From: Streptomyces hyderabadensis
GTDB lineage: Bacteria > Actinomycetota > Actinomycetes > Streptomycetales > Streptomycetaceae
DNA length: 64,000 nt
NCBI RefSeq assembly: GCF_020404845.1
Contig: NZ_JAIOJZ010000004.1
Span: 165,990 to 229,989 of the forward strand
Reading direction: 5' to 3'
The position numbers were made by a program, and so were the translations under genes. Below are positions 1 through 9,600 of this stretch, piece after piece; the first letter of the stretch is position 1; every line of letters begins with the position of its first letter. A model generated the notes under the pieces. It ran no database searches and was not told where the DNA came from. It saw only the letters and a list, made by a program, of their open reading frames with translations.

Positions 1-1640
1 CTCCGCGCGTCGCCCTCGGTGCCGTCGCCGTCCGCCAGCAGGGCCAGGTACTCGTCCACCGAGCGGTCCGAGTCGTTCAGCCAGCCCACCGTCTGGGCGA
101 GCAGCAGCGGCAGGTCGCCCAGGGCCTCGGCGAGCCGGCCGGCCTCGGCCCGGGTCGGGCCGTGCGCGCGGCTGCGGATGAAGGCGATCGACTCGTCACG
201 GCTGTACACGGGCACTTCCAGCAGCCCGCTGCCGTGGCCGCCCCACTCCGGGTTCCGCGAGGTGACCAGGACATGCCCCGGGCCCGTGGGCACCAGGCTC
301 TCGATCTCTCCGGGCTCGTCGGCACCGTCCAGGACCAGCAGCCACCGGGAGTACGGCTCGCCGCGGCCGAGCGCGTCCCGCACCGCGCGCAGCCGTTCCC
401 CGTACTCCTGGCCGGTCCTGAGGCCCAGCCGGGGGGCGAGTTCGGCCAGCTGGCGGCGGCAGCCGGCCCGGTCCCGCGCGTCGACCCACCACACCACGTC
501 GTACTCGGGGCCGAGCCGGTGCGCGTACTCGGCGGCGAGCTGTGTCTTGCCCACCCCGGACATGCCGTGCAGCGTCAGCGTCCCCGGGCCCGGACCGCCG
601 AGCAGGTCGTGCACCTCGTCCAGCAGGGCCTCGCGGCCGGTGAACCGGGTGTTGCGGCGCGGTACGGCGCCCCACACCTGGGGTGTGTCCGCCGGGAACC
701 GCGGCCCGGTCCGGGCCCGCTCCGGGTCCTCGGCCAGCGGCTCGGACGGCAGGCCGAGCCGGTCCAGCAGGCGCCGCTCGGCCTCCTCGGCCCGCAGGCC
801 GTGCAGGGCGGCGGGCGCCAGCAGGGAGGCCTCCGCGGGGAGCGGGTCCCCGGTGACCGACACGGCCGCGAACCGGTCCGGGTCGGGGGCGACGACCTCG
901 CGCAGGGCGGCGTTCCACTGCTCGGGCGGATGGGTGCCGTGGCCGAAGTAGGGGGTGTTCAGGACGAGCAGGGCGCGCCCGGGCGCGAGGGTCAGGTCGC
1001 GCAGCAGGGCCGCCGGGGGCACCTCCGCCGCAGAGCCCCGGCGCAGCGGCGCCACCCGCACCCCGCGCCGCTCCAGCCGGTCCCCGATCCAGGCCGCCCA
1101 GGCCCGGTCGAGACCGGCGAAGCTGATCGTGACCGTCTGCCGGTCCGGGTCGGGGCGCACGGTGGCCGGGGGCCGGTGCGGCAGGGGCGTGCGCGGGACG
1201 GACGGCGGCGTGGGTCCGCCCGGGGCCGGTCCCGCCGTGTCGGCGCCGGCCGTGCGTATCTCGCTGCTCAGCTCCGCCGTGCGGACCGGTACGCCCCACT
1301 GGTTGCTGACGGTCAGCCACAGCGCGGCGGGGCCGGGGTCGGTGCCCGCGGAGACCCGGAACCGCGCGGGACCGTAGGTGCCGCCGAAGCGGTGCAGGAC
1401 GACGTTCGGTTCGCCCAGGGCGGCGCAGTCGAAGTGCGGGGTGCCGTCCAGGGTGACGGTGAAGGTGAACTCCTCCTCGGGGTAGGGCCACTGGGCCGGT
1501 GTGCCGTCCGGGGCGGGCAGGGGGCCGCGCAGATCGACGGTGACGAGGTAGTCGCCCCCGGCCTCCGCCTGCCGGGGCCATGCGACGACGGGCTCGATCA
1601 GCAGCGGCGGTTGCCCGGACGGCTGTCCGGCGGCGCTCAC
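1..1640 (-). CDS. TIR-like/NB-ARC STAND protein, FxsT paralogue (partial, cut by window edge)
   Basis: The gene runs off the left edge; about 546 N-terminal codons are visible. The first ~160 residues are a beta-rich region without an obvious family. A TIR-like domain starts near residue 166 (QTVTISFAGLDRAWAAW). An NB-ARC module follows, with Walker A GMSGVGKT near residue 360, Walker B WLLVLDGADEP, and the downstream motif LVTSRNPEW. From the TIR-like domain on it is close to the complete protein at 6607-9630, so a TPR C terminus is expected beyond the edge. The GTG start overlaps the CHAT gene stop by 4 bp (GTGA), which argues for translational coupling. STAND NTPases of this kind are signal-gated switches; a role as sensor or scaffold for the neighbouring CHAT protease is inference. 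Confidence 0.85.
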   Translation of the reverse strand, partial: MSAAGQPSGQPPLLIEPVVAWPRQAEAGGDYLVTVDLRGPLPAPDGTPAQWPYPEEEFTFTVTLDGTPHFDCAALGEPNVVLHRFGGTYGPARFRVSAGTDPGPAALWLTVSNQWGVPVRTAELSSEIRTAGADTAGPAPGGPTPPSVPRTPLPHRPPATVRPDPDRQTVTISFAGLDRAWAAWIGDRLERRGVRVAPLRRGSAAEVPPAALLRDLTLAPGRALLVLNTPYFGHGTHPPEQWNAALREVVAPDPDRFAAVSVTGDPLPAEASLLAPAALHGLRAEEAERRLLDRLGLPSEPLAEDPERARTGPRFPADTPQVWGAVPRRNTRFTGREALLDEVHDLLGGPGPGTLTLHGMSGVGKTQLAAEYAHRLGPEYDVVWWVDARDRAGCRRQLAELAPRLGLRTGQEYGERLRAVRDALGRGEPYSRWLLVLDGADEPGEIESLVPTGPGHVLVTSRNPEWGGHGSGLLEVPVYSRDESIAFIRSRAHGPTRAEAGRLAEALGDLPLLLAQTVGWLNDSDRSVDEYLALLADGDGTEGDAR

Positions 1641-2959
1641 CGGCCGCCTCCCCCCTCGGTGCCGAGCGCGTCCACCGCGGTGAGCCGCAGCGCCGTCCTC
1701 GGATGCCCGTAGTAGTGGAACATGAACGCGTACAGGAGCCGCAGGACCCGTTTCTGGCCCACGACGTCGACCTGTCCGTCATCGTTGCGGACCCTCGGCA
1801 TCCTGGCCAGGGACCCGAACTCCTCCAGCGCCCGCACCCGGAAGGCCCGCAGCGTCCGCACCACCGGGTGGCGCGGGTGCTCGGCGACCTCGCGCACCAG
1901 GCGCCGCGCCATCGCCCGGGCCTCCAGGTCACCGACCTTCCCGGAGCTGACGATGCAGCCGCCCGCGCCCTTGCGCAGGAACAGCTCCGCGAACCCGCGC
2001 AACGCCTCCTCCCCCTGGGCCCGGTTGTCGACGAACCGGCCGGAGTCGCAGGCGTTGAGGCAGACCAGCGAGGCGTCCCGGCGCAGCGCCGACATCGGCT
2101 CGCCGTTCAGTTCGGCCCAGGTGCGGTCGCCGAGCGTGAGGCCCGGCACGGTGTCGCCGTAGGTGCCGTGGCAGCCCAGGTAGACCAGTCCGGTGCGGTC
2201 GTCCTGGGTGTCGAGGTCGCTGAGGAAGGGGGTCATGCTCCGGTGCAGCCGGTGCGCGTACGAGGTGAAGAGGCGGCCGTCGTCCGCCATGTCCTGGTGG
2301 AGGTAGCCGAGCACCCGGCCGTGGCAGTCGCCGGTCTCGGCGGGCAGGCCGCCCTGGCTCAGATCGCGCACGGTGGTCCAGCGGGCGACGGCGATCAACG
2401 CGCCCAGCGGGCCGCCCGCCAGGCCCAGACCGGCGTCCCCGGGGAGCAGGAGCAGCTCCCAGGGCAGGTCGTACCCGGTGTCGTCCCACACGACCAGGTG
2501 CAGGTCGTCGCCGTGCCGGGCGCGGATCCGGTTGATCCAGCGGGCGAGTTCGTGCTGGTTCTCCGACCACAGGAGAATGCCCCGCAGCACCTCCGAGGGG
2601 TAGTGCGCCTCGCCGTCCTGCCGGAGCCGGGCGAGGCTGACGGCGGGAGCGGGGCGGCGGGTGGGTCCGGCCGCGCAGTTCACCGACAGGTCTCCGCACC
2701 AGCCCTGCAGCCGGTAGCCCGGCAGTCCGTCGGCCCCGTCGGCGCGCAGGACGCGCAGCACGGCGAAGCCGTCCTCCAGGCGGTCGCCGGGCCGGCCGTC
2801 GGTGCCGCCGAGCCCGGCGGGCGGCTCCTGCGCCCGGCGCAGGTTCAGCACCGAGGCGGCGGGACGGCGGGTCACGGCCTTCAGTCCCGGCAGGGCCGCA
2901 CGGAGCGCGGCGGTGCCGTTGCCGGGGAGTCCGCGGGACCCGCGGCGCGGCTCACCCAC
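1637..2959 (-). CDS. CHAT domain protein (caspase-like protease fold)
   Basis: 440 aa. The C-terminal half is a CHAT (caspase HetF-associated with TPRs) domain with both catalytic landmarks: His264 in YLGCHGTYGD and Cys304 in CLNACDSGRF. The region before it (WDDTGYDLPWELLLLPGD) is the usual CHAT N-terminal subdomain. I chose GTG 2959 as start because it overlaps the relic stop at 2952 just as a GTG at 3134 overlaps the real vWA stop at 3127; an in-frame extension to 3076 would only translate duplicated upstream DNA. CHAT proteases act as proteolytic effectors in bacterial conflict systems. Its place between a vWA protein and a TIR/NB-ARC protein fits an effector released by the AAA-vWA pair; its substrate is unknown. 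Confidence 0.85.
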   Translation of the reverse strand: MGEPRRGSRGLPGNGTAALRAALPGLKAVTRRPAASVLNLRRAQEPPAGLGGTDGRPGDRLEDGFAVLRVLRADGADGLPGYRLQGWCGDLSVNCAAGPTRRPAPAVSLARLRQDGEAHYPSEVLRGILLWSENQHELARWINRIRARHGDDLHLVVWDDTGYDLPWELLLLPGDAGLGLAGGPLGALIAVARWTTVRDLSQGGLPAETGDCHGRVLGYLHQDMADDGRLFTSYAHRLHRSMTPFLSDLDTQDDRTGLVYLGCHGTYGDTVPGLTLGDRTWAELNGEPMSALRRDASLVCLNACDSGRFVDNRAQGEEALRGFAELFLRKGAGGCIVSSGKVGDLEARAMARRLVREVAEHPRHPVVRTLRAFRVRALEEFGSLARMPRVRNDDGQVDVVGQKRVLRLLYAFMFHYYGHPRTALRLTAVDALGTEGGGGR

Positions 2960-3237
2960 CGGCGGCCTCCGCCCCGGACCCGTTGCGACCGTCGACGACG
3001 ATCGCCCCCAGCCGGTCGGCCAGGACGTACGGCAGGTCACCGTACGGTTCCCGGCCCGGCTCCGCGACCGCCCCACGCAACCGCGGCGATGCCACTACCG
3101 GGACCCCGCGAGCCACGCGCCGCCACTCACCCACCGGCCACCTCCGCCCCGGACCCGCGGCCGCCGTCGACGACGATCGCCCCCAGCCGGTCGGCGAGGA
3201 CGTACGGCAGGTCGCCGTACGGTTCCCGGCCCGGGTC
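2888..3237. repeat. 175-bp tandem duplication across the vWA/CHAT gene junction
   Basis: Two diverged units lie 175 bp apart. Each contains the last ~37 codons of the vWA gene and the first ~22 codons of the CHAT gene. The vWA tail (GREPYGDLPYVLADRLGAIV) is encoded twice, at 3127-3230 as the true C terminus and at 2952-3055 as a relic. The relic forms a 60-codon reading frame (2952-3134) that joins a CHAT-like N terminus to the vWA tail. Substitutions and small gaps outside the vWA tail show the duplication is not brand new. Confidence 0.8.
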
Positions 3238-5088
3238 GACGACCGCCACGTGCAGCCGCGTCCGGTCCATGGCCCCGATCCGGGCGGCCGCCGCCACCGC
3301 GTCCTCGACCCCGGTGGCGGCCACCTCGCCCGCGGGCCGCCCGGTGTGGCTGACCCGCAGCGGGACGTTGCCGCGGCCGTCGGTCACCACCACCAGCCAC
3401 GCCTCGGCCGGCCCGGTGCCCTGCCGGCGGAACAGCCGGCGCAGCGCCTGCGCCGCGAGTTCGACACCGTGGGCGAGCGGCGTCGCCCGCCCGGCCCGGC
3501 GGTGCAGCGCGGCCGGCACCCGGGGGTCCAGGACGCCGCGGGCGGTGAAGGAACCCGCCCGCAGTTCGTCGGCCGCGTCCGCCGCGCCGACCTCGATCAC
3601 CTGCACCGCGGCCCGGCTCGTGTACGCCCACTGCAGGAAGGGGGCGAGGACCTCCGGCCAGGGTCCGGCCCCGGCCCGGCAGGTGTGGTCCAGGAGCAGT
3701 ACCAGGACCCGCTCGGGGGCGGCGGCGCGCACATTGCTGTGCAGGTCGACCGGCGAGACGGTGAACCGCTCGGTGCGCCGGGCGCGTTGGTGCACGGCGG
3801 CCTCGCGCACCGAGCGGACGTGGGCGATGTCCCGCAGATCCGTGGCGCGGCGGGTGCCGATCACGGTGCCCCGGGTGGAGCCGGGCCCGGTGGTGCGCCG
3901 CCGGGGACCGCTCAGCGGCACGGCGTCCCGCACCGCGGCCGGTTCGTCCTCCGGGTACGGGTTTCCCACGGCCGGGGAGGGCGCGGCGCCGGGTGCGGTG
4001 CCGATTCCCTCGGCGGGCCCGGTGTCCAGCAGTCCCCGGCCGCCGTCACGGGCCCGGGGCCGGCTGTCCGCGCCGGCGCCGCGGCGTTCCGGGAGGGTGC
4101 CGGGCGGGCCTGTCGGCCCCGGCGCCGGATCGAGTGGTTCGGGGTGGCCCTCCGGGCGGTCCGGCGCGCTCTCGGGCACGGCCACGCCGATCAGCCGGGC
4201 CGCGGCGTCGCTGTGCTCGGCCGAGGCCGACGGGCGGCCGTCCAGCGCCGCGAGGGTACGGGCCAGCCGCAGGAGGGCCAGCTCCCGGCGGACCCCGGTG
4301 CCGGGCCCGAGCAGCTCCTGCGCCCGGGCGATCGCCGCGTCGCCGACGGGCACCGGCCGGACGCCTCGGCGGGCCGCCGAACGCCAGGCGGCCGGGAGCC
4401 CCGCCAACAGTGCCTGCTCTGCCTCCCCTGCCTGTCCCGCCCCCGGTTCCGCGAGCGCCGCGCCCGGGCCGGGCAGCCGCAGCCCCGCCATCGGCAGCCG
4501 CAGGGCGAACCGGTCCAGCAGGTGTCGGCTCACCCGTCCCGCGTCGGCGCCGCGGCAGACGGCCAGCCAGCGGGCCCGGGGCCGGACCGTCCGGCGCGGT
4601 CCGCCGCGTTCGACGGTCACCAGGTCGGCGCCGAGCAGCTGCACCGCGGCGCGCATCCCGGCGACGCTCAGCCGCGCGAGGTCGGGGACCACGACCAGCG
4701 GCGGCGCCCCGTCGGCGCCGTCCCCCTCGGCCAGCGGACCGGGCTCGGTGACGACGGTGATGCCGTGCTCGCCGCCGCGGATCCTGGTGCGGGTCCACAG
4801 GTCCTCGTCCCGGTCCGCGGCACCGAGCACGAGCGGCGGGCGCGCCGGTTCGTCGGCTCCGGCGAGCACGGCGCCGAACAGCCGGGCGACCGGTTCGACG
4901 AGCCGGGGGTCCAGGTCGAGCAGCAGCACCCCGGAGAGGGCGGGTTCGGCCGCCGCGCACACCAGGGCCAGGCCGAGCCGGTGCGCCGGGTCGCCGTAGG
5001 GTGCCGCGCCGGTGACGGCGGTGCCGTCCCCCGGTGGTGGGTCGGACGACGCGGGCGGGAGGTGCGGGACGTGGGGGACGGCTGCCAT
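3127..5088 (-). CDS. vWA-domain protein, partner of the MoxR ATPase (ChlD/BchD-like layout)
   Basis: 653 aa. The N-terminal part resembles an inactive AAA/chelatase-like module (LVLGAADRDEDLW, VVVPDLARLSVAGMRAAVQLL). A Pro/Gly/Arg-rich linker covers residues ~330-420, and a C-terminal vWA-like domain has VLVLLLDHTCRAG near residue 460 and VVVTDGRGN further on. The metal-binding MIDAS motif is degenerate: the usual DxSxS reads DHTCR. The ATG at 5088 lies 5 bp after the MoxR stop and is preceded by a GAGGG-like ribosome site. MoxR plus vWA pairs act as chaperone-like remodelling machines. Here the pair is followed by CHAT and STAND genes, a layout known for NTP-dependent conflict systems. Confidence 0.75.
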   Translation of the reverse strand: MAAVPHVPHLPPASSDPPPGDGTAVTGAAPYGDPAHRLGLALVCAAAEPALSGVLLLDLDPRLVEPVARLFGAVLAGADEPARPPLVLGAADRDEDLWTRTRIRGGEHGITVVTEPGPLAEGDGADGAPPLVVVPDLARLSVAGMRAAVQLLGADLVTVERGGPRRTVRPRARWLAVCRGADAGRVSRHLLDRFALRLPMAGLRLPGPGAALAEPGAGQAGEAEQALLAGLPAAWRSAARRGVRPVPVGDAAIARAQELLGPGTGVRRELALLRLARTLAALDGRPSASAEHSDAAARLIGVAVPESAPDRPEGHPEPLDPAPGPTGPPGTLPERRGAGADSRPRARDGGRGLLDTGPAEGIGTAPGAAPSPAVGNPYPEDEPAAVRDAVPLSGPRRRTTGPGSTRGTVIGTRRATDLRDIAHVRSVREAAVHQRARRTERFTVSPVDLHSNVRAAAPERVLVLLLDHTCRAGAGPWPEVLAPFLQWAYTSRAAVQVIEVGAADAADELRAGSFTARGVLDPRVPAALHRRAGRATPLAHGVELAAQALRRLFRRQGTGPAEAWLVVVTDGRGNVPLRVSHTGRPAGEVAATGVEDAVAAAARIGAMDRTRLHVAVVDPGREPYGDLPYVLADRLGAIVVDGGRGSGAEVAGG

Positions 5089-5093
5089 CTCGG

Positions 5094-6035
5094 TCAGCCC
5101 TCGAAGAGGTCCTGGAGGCGGGCGTCGTCGTCGGGCTCCCAGTCGAAGGTGTCGCCGCGCGCCGCTTCCGGCCGCCGGTGCCGCAGGGCCATCGGCAGGA
5201 CCCGCCGCAGATGCCCGGGGGTCACCCGGTCCGCGCCCTCCAGGGCGGCCAGTGCCCGGGCGGCCAGCACGGCCACGATCTCCCCCCGCTGGCCCACCGC
5301 CCCGGTGCGTTCCGCGGCCCGGGCGCACAGCTCCAGGACGTGGTCGGGGACGTCGACGGCGCCGACCCTGGCCCGGGCGGCCGTCAGCCGGTCCCGGGCG
5401 CGCCCGTCCTCCCGCCGCGCGTCGGACAGCCACGCGGAGTCCTCGCGTCCCAGCTCCTGCTCGAAGTCGAGCACCGTGCGCAGCAGCAGGTGCCGGGCGG
5501 TCGCGTCCAGCGTCTCGGCGGTGACCATCAGGCCAAAGCGGTCGAGCAGTTGGGGGCGCAGGCCGCCCTCCTCGGGGTTCATGGTGCCGACCAGCCCGAA
5601 CGAAAGGTACTTGGCGGTGTCCAGCCCCTCGCGCTGCACGGACAGCACACCGGTGGCGGCGACGTCCAGGATGATGTCGACGAGGTGGTCGTCGAGGAGG
5701 TTCACCTCGTCGACGTAGAGCAGCCCCTTGTCCGCCGCGTCCTCCAGCAGTCCGGGCTGCGGCCGGGGCTCGCCGCGGATGAGCGCGTCCAGGTCCCAGC
5801 CGCCGACGACGCGGTCGTCGGTCGCGTTGATGGGCAGGGTGACCGGCAGTTCACCGTGGGCCATCAGGGCGAAGGCCCGGACGAGGGTCGACTTGGCCGT
5901 ACCGCGCGGACCGGCCATGAGCACGCCGCCGATGCGCGGGACGACGTGGTGCAGCTCCAGCGCCAGCTTCAGCTCGTCCTGGGCCACGACACGGGAGTAC
6001 GGCAGGATGCGCGGGCCCGGCACCTCCCGGTTCAC
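5094..6035 (-). CDS. MoxR/magnesium-chelatase-like AAA+ ATPase
   Basis: 313 aa. Walker A is GPRGTAKST (residues 42-50) and Walker B is LLYVDEVNLLDD; a sensor-like LVGTMNPEEGGLRPQLLDRF follows. This matches BchI/MoxR AAA+ proteins in order and length. GTG 6035 was chosen because it overlaps the upstream stop by 4 bp (GTGA); a much longer in-frame extension exists but is low-complexity Arg/Ala sequence. The next gene encodes the matching vWA protein. The likely role is ATP-driven remodelling or loading with the vWA partner to switch on the downstream CHAT protease. Confidence 0.9.
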   Translation of the reverse strand: MNREVPGPRILPYSRVVAQDELKLALELHHVVPRIGGVLMAGPRGTAKSTLVRAFALMAHGELPVTLPINATDDRVVGGWDLDALIRGEPRPQPGLLEDAADKGLLYVDEVNLLDDHLVDIILDVAATGVLSVQREGLDTAKYLSFGLVGTMNPEEGGLRPQLLDRFGLMVTAETLDATARHLLLRTVLDFEQELGREDSAWLSDARREDGRARDRLTAARARVGAVDVPDHVLELCARAAERTGAVGQRGEIVAVLAARALAALEGADRVTPGHLRRVLPMALRHRRPEAARGDTFDWEPDDDARLQDLFEG

Positions 6036-6490
6036 GAACCGGCCCCGTCCGCCGTACCGGCCCCCTGGTCGTCGGGGGCGGGGGCGGGGACCGGGTCCGT
6101 GGCCGGAGCCGTCGCCGGGGCGGTCTGCCAGCGGAGCGTGATCTGGAGCTGGGCCTCGGCCCCGCTCTTGACGAGGGTGGCCACCCCGGCGTCGATCTTG
6201 ATGGCGAGCTGCATCTCGATCTCGTCCGGCCGCAGCCCCTCCTGGAGCTCGCCGAAGCGCCGTACGGCCTGGGCGGCGCACCTGCGGGCGAGGTCCAGCC
6301 CGTCGGTGTAGACGTCCCGCGCCACCCGGACGACCCGCTGTCCGGCGCCGTCCCGGGTCACCTCGCCGCCGAACACGAGGTCGAGCCCGTCGACGGCGGA
6401 CGCGTCGACCTGCGCGTCGACCTCGACCGGTATCGGCCCGTCCGCGCCCGCCGGCACGGGCCCCAATAGGATCACCACACGCTCCCCCAC
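6032..6490 (-). CDS. CU044_2847 / trypsin-co-occurring-domain protein
   Basis: About 152 aa, with a conserved core (VYTDGLDLARRCAAQAVRRF, then ELQEGLRPDEIEMQLAIKID and LVKSGAEAQLQITLRW) and a Pro/Ala/Asp-rich tail. The same core appears in the protein at 20291-20761, so it is a recurring adaptor in this locus. The family is named for co-occurrence with trypsin-like proteases; its biochemical function is not known to me. It opens the inner module and overlaps the MoxR start by 4 bp. The GTG at 6490 is the longest start; GTG 6475, six bases after a GGGGAG, is an equally good choice. Confidence 0.75.
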   Translation of the reverse strand: MGERVVILLGPVPAGADGPIPVEVDAQVDASAVDGLDLVFGGEVTRDGAGQRVVRVARDVYTDGLDLARRCAAQAVRRFGELQEGLRPDEIEMQLAIKIDAGVATLVKSGAEAQLQITLRWQTAPATAPATDPVPAPAPDDQGAGTADGAGS

Positions 6491-6538
6491 GGCTCAACTC
6501 GTGTGTGTTACAGGTGTGTTGAGTGGAACCCTGTTCTT

Positions 6539-6570
6539 CCCCGGGGCGCGGGGGGTTATGCGCCCCGGGG
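6539..6570 (-). terminator. GC-rich hairpin between fxsT and the inner module
   Basis: Perfect 11-bp arms CCCCGGGGCGC / GCGCCCCGGGG around a 10-nt loop. It lies 37 bp after the fxsT stop and before the next gene start. There is no T-tract, which is common for Streptomyces terminators. It probably separates the RiPP operon from the inner module. Confidence 0.6.
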
Positions 6571-6606
6571 CAACGAACGTGACCTTCCGGTCCGGCCTCC
6601 GCGCGG

Positions 6607-9600
6607 TCAGGTGGTCTGGGGCTCGAAGTCCCAGTACGGGCGGTTGCGGGAGCGGGCGGAGACGGTGTGCGAGTGCTTGCTGCCCAGTGTCGCGTCGAGG
6701 TCGGACAGTGCCTCCTGCTCGACCTTCTCCGCCTGCCGGCGGTCCCGCAGGCCACGCAGGTCCGCCGCATAGGCGATACGGGTCGACAGCGTGAGCGGGT
6801 GGGTGCGGCCGAGCGACTCGATGGCCCGCGCCACCGTGTCCCGGCTCAGCTCGGCGGCGCCTTCGGTGTCGCCCACCAGGTTCCGCAGCGCGGAGGCGTT
6901 CAGGGCGCAGCCGAGCGTCCAGGGGTGGCTCTCGCCGACGGCCTGCGTCATCTCGGCCAGCGCCTGCTCCACGAGGACGTGCCCGTGCTCGCGTTCGCCG
7001 ACGTTGCGCAGGATCAGCGCCTGGTTGGCGCGGGACCCGGCGATGAACGGGTGTCCGGCGGGAAGCATCATCTCGTAGCGGGCGACGACTGCTTCGCTGA
7101 GTTCGCGCGCCTGGTCGATGTCGCCGTGTTCACGGGCGTAGCAGCTCTGCCCCGTCGCGAAGATCAAGGTCAGCGGATGGGTCTCGCCCAGCACCCGTTC
7201 CCCGCGCTCCAGAACGCTGCTGAGCATCGGTCCCGGCTCCTCGCCGTGAGGGGCCCGCTCACCGAGGCGGTACCGGCACAGCGCCAGGTTGTACTCGGCC
7301 TTGAGCGTCTGCGGGTTGTCCGGACCCATCACGATGCGGTTCTCACGCACGTTCTTCGACTGCAGGGACTCGGCGTCGGCGTAGCGGCCCAGCAGGCGGA
7401 GATCGATGGCGTACGTGATCTCGGAGCTGAGCGCCCACGGATGGCGGGCGCGCAGCAGTTGGCGACGCGCCTCCATGGTTCTCCGGTCGGTCTCCAGCGT
7501 CTCCTCGTACCGGCCGAGCAGGCGCAGGGAGACGCCCAGGTTGTTCTGCGCGTTCAGGGTCCTGGAGTCCTGGTCGCCGAGGAGTTCGCGGTAGGCCGCC
7601 AGGACCCACTGGGAGAGTTCCAGGGCCTCGTCGTAGCGGGCCAGGCCGCGCAGGTCGCCGCCGAGGCCCGCGGCGGCGCGCAGGTGATCCAGGTCCTGGG
7701 GCCCGCGTTCTTCCCTGAGGTGCTCGACCGCGTCGCGGCTGAGGGACTCGGTGCGGGCGTAGTCGCCCATGGCGCGCAGCAGGTTGGTGTAGTGGTAGGT
7801 CAGCTCCCAGATCCGCGCGTGGGTCGGACCGAGGAGCCGGCGCCAGGCGGTGAGGGCGCGCTCGCCGAGTTTGATGCCGGCCCGGTACTCGCCGGAGAAG
7901 TACATGTAGCGCAGGCAGTTCAGGACCATGCGCTGGACCTTCGGGTCCTTGCTCTTGAGGACGTCCGCGTACTTGAGGTGCGGCACGATCTCGGCGTAGC
8001 CGGGCCACAGCCGGGTCTCGGTCGGCCGGCCCGGGTCGGCCGCGGCCAGGGCCCGCCGTACGACGTCGATGAACTCGCTGCGGTCGGTGTCCGGCATGTC
8101 CTTGTGCACGATCTGGTGGACCATGCGGTGCAGGTAGAGCGACTCCCCGGCGGAGACCGGTTCGTCCAGGGACGCCTCGTGGGACTCCAGCCGGACCACC
8201 GAGTAGGTGCGCAGCTGGTTGATCGCCTTGTTCCACAGCAGCGGGTCGTTGAGCAGTCCGGCGAGCTGCTCGGGCAGCTCGTCGACGGGCATCTCCTTCA
8301 GCAGCCGCACGGGGATGAAACCCGGCGCGAAGAAGGTGCACAGGCGCAGCAGGTCGACGGACTCCGGGACGGTCTCCCGGAGCTTGTTCAGCAGTATCGA
8401 CCAGGCGGTCTGGAAGGCCAGCGGGAAGTCCGCCGACACCTTGACCACATCGCTGTCGATACCGCCCTCCAGCAGGGCGATGTACTCGTCGACCGACAGG
8501 TCGGAGTCGTTCAGCCAGCCCGCCGTCTGGTCGAGCAGCAGCGGCAGGTCGCCCAGTGCCTCGGCCAGTTGGTCGGCCTCGGCCTCCGACAGCCGGGGGG
8601 CGCGGCGGCGGATGAAGGCGACCGACTCGTCGCGGGGATAGACCCGCACTTCGAGCAGCTTGCTGTTGTGCTCGCTCCACTCGGGGTTGCGCGAGGTGAC
8701 GATGACGTGTCCGGGGCCGGTCGGCAGCAGGTCCCAGATTTGCTCCGGTTCATCCGCCCCGTCCAGGACCAGCAGCCACCGCGAGTACGGCTCGCCGCGC
8801 CGGAGCGCGTCGCGTACGGCGCGCAGCCGCTCGCCGTACTCCTGGCCGGTGCGCAGGCCCAGTTTCGGTGCCAGTTCCGCCAGTTGCCGCCGGTAGGTGA
8901 CGCGCTTCTCCGCGTTCACCCACCAGACCACGTCGTACTCCGAACCGAACCGGTGCGCGTACTCGGCGGCGAACTGGGTCTTGCCCACACCGGACATGCC
9001 GTGCAGGGTCAGTACGCCGGCGCCGGGCTCGGCGCTCTGCAGGAGGTGGTAGGCCTCGTTGAACAGCGGTTCGCGGCCGGTGAAGCGGGTGTTGCGCCGT
9101 GGCACCACGCCCCACACGTCCGGCATCGCGGCCGGGAACCGCGGCCCGCGCCGTGACTCCGCCGAGGTGTCGACGGGCGCGTCGGGCGACAGGTCGAGCC
9201 GGTCGAGCAGGCGGCGCTCCGCCTCCTCGGCGCCCATGTTGGTCAGCGCGACCGGGGCCAGGACGGCCGCGGCGGCCGGGACCGCCGCCGTGGTGACGGA
9301 CACGGCGGCGAAGCGGGACGGATCGGGGGCGACGATCTCGCGCAGGGCCGCGTTCCACTCCTCGTGGGTGCGCGGTCCGAGCTGGAAGTACCACTCGCTG
9401 ACGATGATGAGGACCCGGCCCTCGGCCAGCGTCAGGTCGCGCAGCAGGTCCACCAGCGGGACGTCGGCCGGGGAGTCCCAGCGCAGCGGCACCACCCGTA
9501 CGCCGCGCCGCTCCAGCCGGTCCCCGATCCAGGCCGCCCAGGCCCGGTTGAAGCCTGCGAAGTGGATCGTGACCGTCTGCCTGGCGGTCCCCCTCTCGGC

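Noticed and set aside
162..1712. Long plus-strand open frames opposite the STAND, CHAT and vWA genes
   Set aside because: Very high GC keeps most frames open; these translate to Arg/Pro/Ala-rich sequence without motifs, while the minus-strand frames carry clear domains.
2952..3134. 60-codon frame between the vWA and CHAT genes as an independent gene
   Set aside because: Its sequence is explained as a duplicated junction; kept as a repeat instead.
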